Below are positions 53,835-64,000 of a stretch of DNA of 64,000 nt, piece after piece. The notes beneath the pieces are model-generated. The model was not told where the DNA came from, did no database searches, and saw nothing but the letters and a program-made list of their open reading frames with translations. Source of the DNA: Onchocerca volvulus (taxonomy: Eukaryota; Nematoda; Chromadorea; Rhabditida; Onchocercidae); NCBI GenBank assembly GCA_000499405.2, contig HG738139.1:10626616-10690615 (forward strand), given 5' to 3'. Position numbers and translations under genes: made by a program. How positions within the stretch are numbered: position 1 is the first letter of the stretch; every line of letters starts with the position of its first letter.

Positions 53835-56007
53835 TCCAAATATTTGGACTAATGTTTATTGATTAATATTGGAGAGAAATCTATATCTGATTCGAATGCT
53901 TTCATAAATATATAAAATTATCAGAGATATAAAGTATCTGCAATCTTAGTTATCATTTCTCTTTGTAATTACAATAAATTAAGTTTTGACAGAAAAATAA
54001 TAAAGAAAGAGGAAAGAGGAATAGATGAGAATTATTTTTTATTAGGTGCTCATGAATGGAAAATTCGATTATTTACAATTGATTTTCAAATTAGTAAGAC
54101 TTTTTCTCGCAAATAATAAGCAACGATATTTTATTATTCAAAAGAAAAGAAAAGAAACAATTGGCATATTTTAAAACAATTAGCGTATTTAAAATATTTT
54201 TCGAAAAATTTCTTGATTGAATTCTGAAACCAAAAAACCAATTGTATTTCTTGTCATATATGTTTTTGGACATAATTGTATTAAAAATTGCTCAATACTT
54301 TGTGTATATACATATGTTATTTGGTCAATCGTTATTTATTTGGAAATAAAATTTGGATTAAAATTTTACGAATTTTTGAATCTTCACTCATTACTTCATG
54401 ATTTCCATAGCCAAAAATTTTTATTATTTCTAAATAGCAATTTGTTTATGGACTTTTATAGGATATCAATTAAAGTGATATGAAATTACTGAAAATCCTA
54501 GATTTTGCGTAATTAAATTCGAATAAATATTCGTAATGCTTGTATTTCAATTCGTTAGGATTTGCACTTACATAAAACTTAGAACTTGATTTTTGAGGAA
54601 AAAAATTCGTCATTCAATAATTTTTTTCCTTCATTTTCAAAAAAAAAAAAAAAAAAAACTTCACAAAGCAAATTTTTTTACTTTACAAAAAATTTGAAGA
54701 ATTTTTTGAACATCCCCATTACTTTTTCAAAAAGTAAAAGTTTTGCTAATAAGCTAAATGGCTAAACAAAATGTTTGTAATTTGTCAGTTAGTCTTAACA
54801 AAACAAATTTTAGTGATGAAAGAAAAAATTTTTTTTCAATCAGAAAGAAAAAGAAGAAAGAGAGAGAGAAAAAAAAGAGAGAAGGATGAAGAGAATGAAG
54901 TAAAAATAAAAAGTGAGAAATGTTAAAAGATGTTGTCATTAATATCTGTCAAATTTTGAAAGATTTATTTTTCTTCCTTCGCTGATTAACTCCACACATT
55001 TGTTCAAATGACTGAAATGATTTCAATGATTTATGTATTTCATCTATCTTATCGTATTTATAATCTTATTTTTTCTTCTAATCAAACAAAACGATGTCAC
55101 ATGCATTTCTAACTTAAGACAGTCATGCTGATCGTTTGAAAATTATATATTGACTGGAAATAAATAATACATATATTACTTAAAATAAAAATATATATTT
55201 GTATTATGCACGAAATCTATGATTTTAGGCTTAATCAAATGCGCAAAATAAAAGTCTGTAATTCCAGTTGCATGATTTATTCACTTAAATAATCGTCGGC
55301 AAAAAAAGTATTACTGTAATATATATAATACATGAAATTGATGATTTTAGGATTAATAAACTATGCAAAAATAAGAGTTTATCGCATAATTTAGAGTAAT
55401 TAAGTGAAGTAACAGTCCAGTTGAGCAGTATTCTTTACTATGAATTACAAAGGAAAGAATAATCCAGTGATCAATTTATTTCGATATCCTCTAATAATTG
55501 CTTATAACATGAATGATGAATCACCGTTCTGTCAATCAATAAATTGACAGTTGAAAAAGGAAATGGTTCGGAAGAAAAAATAAATAAAGGAAAAGAAAAG
55601 GAAGAAAAGAAAAACCATTACTTCAGATAAAAAGTGATGTCAGATTTTCGTGAAATTATGTGAAATAAAATTTAATATTAGGAAAAAATGCGGAATTTTA
55701 AAACTGGTAATGCAAATGATTGACAATAATTAAATGCTATCTCGATTAAGATTCTATATCAAATCATTTATTTTTTAATGTTAATTCAATAAATTTTAAA
55801 CATTTTATTTTAAATTATGTAGAAAAAAAAGTCCTTACTGTAATAAATGCAAAATTGTTAATTATTCTTGTATGTTTGAGAAAATAATGAACTGATGATT
55901 AAAGTTCAATAATATTTTTTATTTTAAAAACAAGTTCCTCTAATGTACTTTTTTCCTTTTTGTGAGTATTTCTGAATCTATCTGTACAGTGTATAGAAGT
56001 GTCAAAT
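53835..56007. other. Intergenic between the MOLO1-domain and kinase genes
   Basis: About 2.2 kb with no recognised gene. Two purine tracts stand out (54836-54900, rich in GAGA; 55555-55617, rich in GAAAAG). A CTGTACAG acceptor at about 55990 precedes the kinase start by some 20 bases. Confidence 0.5.
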
Positions 56008-58875
56008 ATGGATGGTCATGGTGATGAAGTAGTTGGTGATAATATTACCCAATGTATTTCCAATTCTGATATCACACTATGGGCGACAATTATCACAATG
56101 TTTTTGCTTTATATCTTCTCATTATTTTGGCTTTTCAAATGTAATTCTTTCCGTTTTGTTGGTGGTTCTTCACTGCCATCTACCAAGGTACCATTCCTGA
56201 ATAAGGTACCATTATCCATAACATATTTTCAATAACGATTTTATATGAAAGTTTCAACTAAATGACTACCAAGTACAATTTATTCATCATTTGATAAAAA
56301 CATAAAAACTTTTATATAAATGACATAAGTGTGATATTAATTTTCCAATTAAAATTTAATTATTATTAACACTATGACGATATGCATTGATAGATTCTAT
56401 TCTAAAAATTTCTTTTTTTACCCCTAAGTCATCATAATTCAAATAATATGTGAACATAAAATTTTAATAAAATTTCTAATTAGATTTTTAAATGAGTAAT
56501 GACTATAGCACTTTTTTTTTTAGATGGTAAAAATTTATGCATACCAGCACCTGATTCTTTATATCCGTACCAGAAACGATTAAAATTCTTGAAAAGAGGT
56601 AATTTGTTTCTCAAATCTAATTTTTCGTTTTTTTTATTACCCATTACAAATTGATCAAACTCATTATTTATTAAAAATTTAAACAGAGTATTTAACATGA
56701 CGGTGATTATTCATTATTCTATCTACGATTCGTTTTTTTATCAAATGTTGTTTATCAAGATTACTATTTCATAATTATTTTGTACAATATTTAGCACTTC
56801 AACACTTGTTGGTAGATGATATCTTCATTGAACTTACTGATAACAAATTAGGTCAAGGTGCAGTTGGATTTGTTTTCAAAGGATATGTTTATCCGCGAAC
56901 ACGAAGCAAATTACAAAGAGTTTTCGCTGCTGTTAAAGTTAATTTTTTCTTTTTTTAATCTAAATACTATAATATAATAATTAATGTCAAATTTCGCATA
57001 CAAATTTCAACAAATGGATATTATTGTGCTTGAAAATTACTATCATTAAATAGTAAAAAAGGATGCAATGATAAAAAATGCTATTATTGATTGATTTATG
57101 TTAAGACAAGTTTTTTGAAAAAATCATTGACAGATGAGTTATCCAATGCCACAAAAATCGATTGGATTATTAGAGGAAGCATATCGAATGTCAAAATTAG
57201 ATCATCCAAATATCGTCAAATTGATTGCTGTCAGTAAATTATCATTTCAAGCATTTCGACCAATGATCGCAATAGAATGGCTTCCGGGTGGTTCATTGCT
57301 AGAATATTTCCGAGAACATATTCGGGTAGAACTTTACAAAAATAATACAAATGAAATGTAATGAAGTTAGGAAAACATTTATCTGATTTTTTCTTTTTTT
57401 TTTTTTCTTGAAACATTCACTGGATTTAACAAACAAGTTTCAAAATGAGTCATCATTTCATGCCTTGATTTTTAATTTTTTTTTTAATTTAAAAGTCGAA
57501 AATATTGGAAAAAAAATATGAACTTTGACAAGTTCGCTTTTCTTTTCATTTATAAATATGCTATGAAACTGTCACATTAGCTATTTATTTCTATCATCTT
57601 CATAAATAATCTTTAAATTTAACTATTTTATAGTTTCAACCTATTATTTTGCAGAAAAACGAAAGACCTCCTTTGATTTACGTACGTGATATTATTAATA
57701 TTTTACGTCAAATTGGTAACGCATTAAAGTATCTTCATGAAAGTCATGATTCAGCTGGAAATGAAGTAAGTCATGGAGATGTAGCAGCACGTAATGTACT
57801 TCTTACAGAAACAAATTTGAGGTTTTTTTTTTGCTTGAAATTTGAAAATAAAAAAACAAATCACAAAATTTATAAAATGTTCAAATATTAAAACTTTTAA
57901 TCACTAGAAACTAATTCAAAGGATCAAATTTGAAAGTTTTAAAAATATATGATTAATTATTAAAAATACTTCTGCGAAAAAAGAAAAAAGATAAAATGCA
58001 AATTACGCAATAAATATATGAAATTTATGGGATAAATTGGTAATATATCGTTCGCTAAATTTTAGATGTACAGCAAAATTGGGTGATTTCGGATTGCCAA
58101 ATGATTTTGGACCACATTTACCGATTCCTTGGTTACCACCAGAGATTGTTAGTCGTTTAGATCGAACACGTATCATACATCGTCCCGAAAGTGATGTCTG
58201 GTCAGTGATGTACTAATTCATATAAAGCTTAATTGAAACTTATTAACTTTCCAAGTCAGTGTATTAATTTTAGATAGAAAAAGTGAAAGTTACAAAATTA
58301 AATCTAATTTCAGGATGTTTGGAGTTTTAGGATGGGAATGTGTGACACTTGGAGCTGAACCGCATTATCAACGTACCGTAGACGAGATACAACAATGTTT
58401 TACGTGGCCTGATCGAGGATTACGTCAACCTCCAACTTGTCCACTAGATGTGTAAGTGTTAATTAATTCATCCTGAAACATATCAACCATTTTTATGTTT
58501 TTATAGATGGAATCATAGATAGAATCCTATTTCCAGCGATTCATCAATCATCTAATAATATCAAATAATAATTAATTAAACAATGATTCTGAGCGTCTGT
58601 TAGTTGAAAGTATTTAACATTTAATAACACAATAAATCTAATGATGAATATTTATTTTTAGGTGGAATTTTCTCCTGGACTGTATGTCGGAACAACATCG
58701 ACGTCCACGTTTTGCCGGACCTACGGAAATAGTCTCATCGGCAATTTACAGACTTCGAATATTACAGCAAGTTTATGCGAAAAATACTCATACACTTGAT
58801 ATTTACTATAATACAACAAATTGTACTTGTCAGCAACATCGATGTAACATTCCATTACCGTCATTTGCTAAATAA
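56008..58875 (+). CDS. Membrane-anchored tyrosine kinase with short ectodomain and HGD catalytic loop
   Basis: Exons: 56008 to about 56161, 56524-56598, 56795-56937, 57134-57325, 57655-57821, 58066-58200, 58314-58451, 58662-58875. A roughly 24-residue N-terminus (one NIT glycosylation site) precedes one membrane helix (LWATIITMFLLYIFSLFWLF), then a juxtamembrane part and a tyrosine kinase domain: glycine loop GQGAVGFVFKG, Lys in FAAVKM, SHGDVAARNVLL, GDFGLPND, PWLPPEI and SDVWMFGVLGWE. The HRD arginine is Gly, while the catalytic Asp, AARN and DFG are kept. After the kinase comes a Cys/His-bearing tail ending PLPSFAK. Such tiny-ectodomain kinases occur in nematode-specific groups; no orthologue is named. 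Exon 1 has several possible donors; only those at 56161 or 56164 keep phase. AATAAA overlaps the stop (58871) and recurs at 58903. Confidence 0.85.
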
Positions 58876-59955
58876 ACTACTATTTTGCTTTCTTAATATC
58901 AGAAATAAAATTTAAAAAAATGAGAGAAATAAACAAAAAAAAAAATAATAATAATAATAAATAAATAATAGAAAAATAAGAATTATCGTAAATCGGTCAT
59001 TTCAAAAATTTAGAAAATATGAATTTTTAAATTAGAATATGTAAACGATGTATCCCTGTTCTCTAAATTAAACATGAAAAAATTATTATTATGTATATTT
59101 TGCTAATATTTTCGATGATAGTTGGATACGAATATATTAGAGCATATATTTCATACTTACAATTATTTTTTTCCCATATATTTCGCTTTTCAGTTCTTAA
59201 ATTATGGAAATATATTGCAATATTGGAAGCAAAACACAATATTATATTTAAATATTAAACATTAAAATAAAGCTAATCTATGGAAATATAATCAAATAAA
59301 AATATTGTAGTTTATTCGATTTGAATGCAGTATTACAATAACTATCAAAGCAGTAAAAAAAAAAAAAAAATATCATTGATCTTAGCAGTTATTATCATCG
59401 GTTTTATTGAAATGTTGTAAAATTATCACTATAAATCTGTAACATTCATTTGAATAATACTACATATTTCAATCACATTAATTTATCCAATTAAAGTTAA
59501 AAATTTCCGCTTGAATCTTTCTAAAGGATCTAAAAGCTATGCTATATTGACAGTCAATTTGCATAAATGAATTAGTCTTTCCACTTTTATCTTAAAATAT
59601 TAAATTATTTTGCAACTCAAATTTTTAAATTATCATCATTCCAATCAGTCTGACACTTAATCATTTGATGCAATAATTACCGTATCTTTCTTTCACCCCA
59701 CTTTTAATACCATTCTGCAATATTTATTGGTAATAAATATATATACATATTATACTCAAAAACACACACACTCATACACAAACATAGACATACAAATGTA
59801 TATACGCACATCACGGATACATTATGTTTATACAGTTAAATTTAACAAATTGTGGAGATACTATAAAATGTTTTTAGTAAAATTTGTTGAGAAACTTTAA
59901 TGTAACAAATAAATAAATTTATTTAAAAACTTTGATATAACAAACAAACAAGTAT
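58876..59955. other. Convergent spacer between kinase and DHHC genes
   Basis: About 1.1 kb holding both 3' UTRs. AATAAA on the plus strand at 58903-58908 suits the kinase; AATAAA on the minus strand at 59918-59923, 33 bases past the stop, suits the DHHC gene. A CA-rich stretch lies at 59760-59810. Confidence 0.55.
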
Positions 59956-62863
59956 TCATCTGTTTACTTTCTTTTTCAGAGCATCTTCATTGAAAAATAA
60001 TCCATTACCGTAAGTTGTCTGTATTGGTAAAAGCCACAATAATGGATTGTAACCAAAAATGGAGCAAAAATTTTTCCAAACAGAGCCCAAATCATAGGAA
60101 ATATTATCAGTAATATGCTGATCATTGTTATCACCACAAAATTGAAATGTTGTGCTTTCCAAAGTTGTCTCATTACGTAATAATGAATGCATTAATTGAC
60201 CCAAAAATATACTAAGCGATATGCCACATATCTATTAAATATTTAAATATTTAGTTATAAATCTGACTATACTGAATGAAATAATATTAAACTGATAAGT
60301 ATAACCGGTAGGTATAGAAGAACAAGAAAAAAAAATGTTTCTTTTTCGAATATAATTATTTCATTATTATATAAGTAAAGTAATATTTCAATTATAATAG
60401 TACGAGAAAATGGCAACAAAAAAACTTTTTTTTTCTTTCAAATCTATATATATATATATATGATTATTAATTCCAATAATTACCAAAGCATTTAATGCTC
60501 CCGAAGCAACCAAACATGTTGAAACAAGCCTATCAATAGACGGTGGGGCTCGCTGTACATATCCTGGTATTACTGCACTTATCATTCCTAGAAAATCTTG
60601 GAGAAAATATATATATATATATATATATAGTTTTTATCTAATTAAATAATTACTTTCAACAGATGAAATCTCATCAGAATTTTCATTTCTTAATGACCCA
60701 TGTTTTTCATATTAATTGCACTAAAATTATCAATTCGTACCAATTTTTATTGAAATCTTCACATTTTATAAATTTTATAAAATGAAAAGAAAAAACAAAA
60801 TTGGTTTTCATTCTCATTCTGAAATACATATGTTAATCCCAACTGAATAGCTCCAGTGAGATTTTTTAATTATTAAATTATTCTCTATTCGATAAATTAT
60901 TCAATTTTGTAAATTAACAAAGATACAAAATTTGTGCCTTAATTCTCATTCTAAATATACGCATTAACACTCAACTGAACAACTTTAGTAGGTTTTTTAG
61001 TTTCTAAATTATTTTTTACTCCTAAAATTTCATATTTTATAAATTTTATAAAACAGAGGAGAAATAAAAAAATTTGTAATCCATTCTAAAATATATATTA
61101 ACGTCAATTAAATATCCTTAATGACACTTTTTTGATTACTTTTTTTCGGACTGAAAATGCCTGAAAATAATTAAATTTTTATGCGAAATAATAATCAGTC
61201 ACAATAATGGAAATTACTGTCACAAGAAAGAAAAAATCTTAATTTACCCGAAAAATTCCAAATAACAATCGATGTTCGTTGAAATAATGCCGGTAATGTG
61301 ACATAAACAGCATATCCACAAAGTACTGCAGCCCAAAACAGGAAAAGTAGGAAGAATTTATGATTATGCATATGAATACAACGACCAATTATGGGACAAT
61401 GATGATCCATACGAATTATACAACGATTACATCTGTTATTTTTTATTTAATAATTAAAATTTTACAAGTTGAATACAACTCCTATCATTTGCTAGCAATA
61501 TTAATATTATTGTCTTAGATAATTTAAAATACAGTAATGCTAATGCCTAATACAATTATATATATTAAAAATTAAGATTAAGTATCAGTTTAATGAACGA
61601 ACAAAATAATTGTTCAAACATTAACCATTCTATTAATATGCCATTATTACTAGAATGTTATTTTATCTGATAGAGAATAAATTTACTGGACATCTTTTTA
61701 CAGAAATATATCACTTGCTAAATTTTGTCTTCTCATTAAATCATCGTATATGTATATTATAATTGGAAATCAAATCTTTGACAATATTTACTGATAATGA
61801 AAAATTTGAAAATGGAACTTAAATTCGCCAAAACTAATTATGCCAATGATATTAAAGAGATGAAGCATATAAGTAATAACAGGATAATTTTCTTTTAGGT
61901 AATTATTTATTGTGATGACACTTTTGTAAAAATTGACAGCTAATTTATTCCAAAATGTTTGATATTGTAAATTCCAAACATACATCTTACATTCTCTATA
62001 TTTTAATACCCACCAGCTAAAACTGAAATCTTACCTGCGACAATGATGTGTTCTGTTTGGTTTGATTACTTTACAATATAAGCAAAATGGTGGGCATTTG
62101 ATATCTCCACCTTCTGTTGACATCGTAACACAATGTACCGGTAGATTTACTTCATTAGCCTGAAAAAAATCCAAAAGTGAATTTTTTAGATTTTAGTAAA
62201 ATTCCGGTGAAATTCAAAAAAATCTGTTATAAATAGAAAATATTTTTTTTTTGAGTTAATATAAATTAAATAAGTACTTAAATTAAATATTTCAAAATTA
62301 TTTCAATCTTTATAATTAAATAAATTTAATATGAATAAAGTTAATTAAATAAGTTAATATGAGGAAAGAAATATTTTTACGGAAAACTATAAGTATCTAA
62401 AGTTAATCATTCAAAATAAATAGATGAACAATCAATTAGCAATAATATCGCAAAAAAAGTTCAAAATTGAAATTCCAAATATTTAAAAGCATATTATTTT
62501 TCGTTATTGTCTAAACACTAATCTATTCTTAAAAACAATTTTTTTTTTTTCAAATATTAAAAGTTGAAAACAAAAAGTATATTATTTATCAAACATACAT
62601 ACCCACTTGACAATTTCTTTCACAAAATTACGTTTTTCAAAAATATCTTTCGGCGGCATAAAGCGTTTTGGAATTTCTGCCGGTGTTATAAGTGTTGTTG
62701 AAAATAGCGAACAAATGGCTAATATCCAAATTATTTGAAAAAATATTAACTGAATAATAAGTGCTACAGTACCATACGGGAAAATATGAGCGCAAAATGA
62801 GGCCGAAAATAGAATATACCATAAGAGAAATGATAGAACCCAGAAAAAAAGATGATAACGCAT
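59956..62863 (-). CDS. DHHC-type protein S-acyltransferase
   Basis: Palmitoyltransferases of this family sit in Golgi or plasma membranes and move palmitate from the DHHC cysteine to target cysteines. Exons: 62603-62863, 62035-62159, 61248-61432, 60484-60587, 59956-60231; 316 aa, all phases matching. Two N-terminal membrane helices (about residues 5-60) are followed by the Cys-rich domain: [20 protein letters not shown], then DHHC at residues 138-141, then two more helices ([15 protein letters not shown] and the 60484-60587 exon). The C-terminus keeps a PaCCT-like [19 protein letters not shown]. After DHHC the usual PWxxNCVGxxN reads [11 protein letters not shown], so three normally invariant residues differ. 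The ATG at 62861-62863 is the first after an in-frame TGA. The subtype is not assigned. Confidence 0.88.
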
Positions 62864-64000
62864 CGATGGATGATTCAGTTGAACTGTTCAACCGGTAGCT
62901 TTCTTGATTAAGATTACAAATAAACTTACCAGCACAATTTCTCTTATATATTGCGTATAATTCTAATTCAAATGATAATTTATGTCATTGCTTAATCTGT
63001 CCTTCATTTTCGCATTTCATCTATTTCAACAATTGAAGAACTGTTTTGAAATTTAGGATCAAATAAAAAGAGATCCAACAGATGTTATATGTCGTCATAT
63101 AAAAAAACAAATACTATGAATTGAGAGAAAAAGTCGATAATTCTTAGATTGGCTTATAAGAGCGTAAAGATTATGGAATCTTTTTTTTAGGCGAGTAATC
63201 CAAAACAAAAATTTGATAATTGAACATTATGTATTATTATGCAATGTTTGTTGGAACTTAACTATTACTACATCCAAAACTTCTATTGTATATAATATAT
63301 CATTAATCATTATCACGACAGTAATGATATTTTCACTTCGATATTATCGAAGAATATTATCTTTTCTATCAAGCAATAGCACAACTTCAAACGAATATTG
63401 ACATTTCTATATAACATCTCAGAAACCCGCGAACTGCTGTATAATACCTTGGAAATCCTTGATAAATAAGCCATATATGCGCGCTTAGCTCAAGATGTTA
63501 CAAAATTTCTGATTTCATAAATGCAATTTATATTTTTTGCAAAATCGAGTAACCGATTTTGTCATATGAATAACAGAAGTTTGTCTTGTGAGACTATTTG
63601 TCTGTGGATTAATCAGAGAAGTGCTAATTAGAAATTTCGAACTTTCATTCATGAATACTTTAGCTGTAAGATTATAAACAGTCGAAATCTACAAAATTAA
63701 AAAAGAAAATATGAAAAACTTGAAACCAAAACATCCTTTAAAACAACGAAAAAGACAAAGAGAATGACATCCAAAACCGTATCACCACAGTCTAGTTCAT
63801 TTAAATACAACTGTTAGAAAACATATTTGCAAATATAAATATATGTATATCAAGTTATAAATCATATGAAAAAAAACAATAAGAAAGGCAAAGTATTATA
63901 AACGATGAAGCGAAAATCAGCCCGCCGTATTTCCATACATATTTCTTGTTTTTCTGTATTATTATGCTAGCTAATCAATAAAATTATTATTCAAAATTTC
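62864..64000. other. Right-hand flank, no confirmed gene
   Basis: Apart from the candidate exon at 63191-63404, nothing was recognised in the last 1.1 kb. Confidence 0.5.
63191..63404 (+). other. Candidate C-terminal exon with a membrane helix
   Basis: A TTTTTTTTAG acceptor ends at 63190 and the frame after it is open for about 70 codons to a TGA: RVIQNKNLIIEHYV..., a hydrophobic helix (ISLIIITTVMIFSL), then RYYRRILSF and a Ser/Thr/Asn tail. That layout suits the last exon of a membrane protein, but no partner exon was found upstream on this strand, where the DHHC gene runs the other way. Chance cannot be excluded. Confidence 0.22.

Noticed and set aside
62637..62891. Alternative minus-strand frame starting [14 protein letters not shown]
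   Set aside because: It is a shifted frame over the first DHHC exon; only the other frame joins in phase to the Cys-rich domain.

Overview
The window looks like nuclear DNA of a nematode. It is very AT-rich, genes are split into many small exons with GTAAGT-type donors and TTTCAG-type acceptors, and the recognisable proteins have their closest relatives, as far as I can recall, in Caenorhabditis (DAT-1, HSP-110, a MOLO1-family protein, the nematode SH2 tyrosine kinases). Long introns and gene spacing plus strong AT bias fit a clade III, filarial-type worm better than Caenorhabditis; that is inference. Nothing bacterial, viral or Wolbachia-like was recognised.

Layout: 1-5909 (-) a kinase suppressor of Ras (KSR) homologue, cut by the window edge inside its kinase domain; 5910-10224 a head-to-head intergenic region with perfect heat-shock elements and a GC-richer 160-bp duplication; 10225-16203 (+) hsp-110; 17440-24046 (-) the dopamine transporter dat-1, tail to tail with hsp-110; 24103-29741 a 5.6-kb region upstream of dat-1 holding a decayed Helitron and a mariner-like terminal repeat; 29742-34396 (-) an SH2 plus tyrosine kinase of the nematode Fer-like class; 36149-39122 (-) a DNTTIP1/TdIF1 homologue with an AT-hook; 40.6-43.1 kb unexplained open frames among degenerate repeats; 45033-46158 (-) a small secreted Cys-rich protein ending in an atypical Kunitz domain; 51005-53834 (+) a MOLO1-domain single-pass membrane protein; 56008-58875 (+) a membrane-anchored tyrosine kinase with an HGD catalytic loop; 59956-62863 (-) a DHHC palmitoyltransferase.

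There is no operon-like spacing: genes are separated by about 1 to 5 kb. Themes are signalling (KSR scaffold, two tyrosine kinases, a palmitoyltransferase), neurotransmission (dopamine re-uptake, possible levamisole-receptor modulator), proteostasis (HSP110) and chromatin (DNTTIP1). Exon models below were built by hand from splice consensus and reading-phase agreement. For hsp-110 (17 exons, 815 aa) and dat-1 (15 exons, about 596 aa) every junction is in phase.

The most unusual points are two introns that seem to end in -CAT instead of -CAG, a Kunitz domain that has lost one matching disulfide pair, the HGD kinase, the Helitron next to dat-1, the heat-shock elements more than 2 kb from hsp-110, and the unidentified coding-like block at 40.6-42.7 kb.
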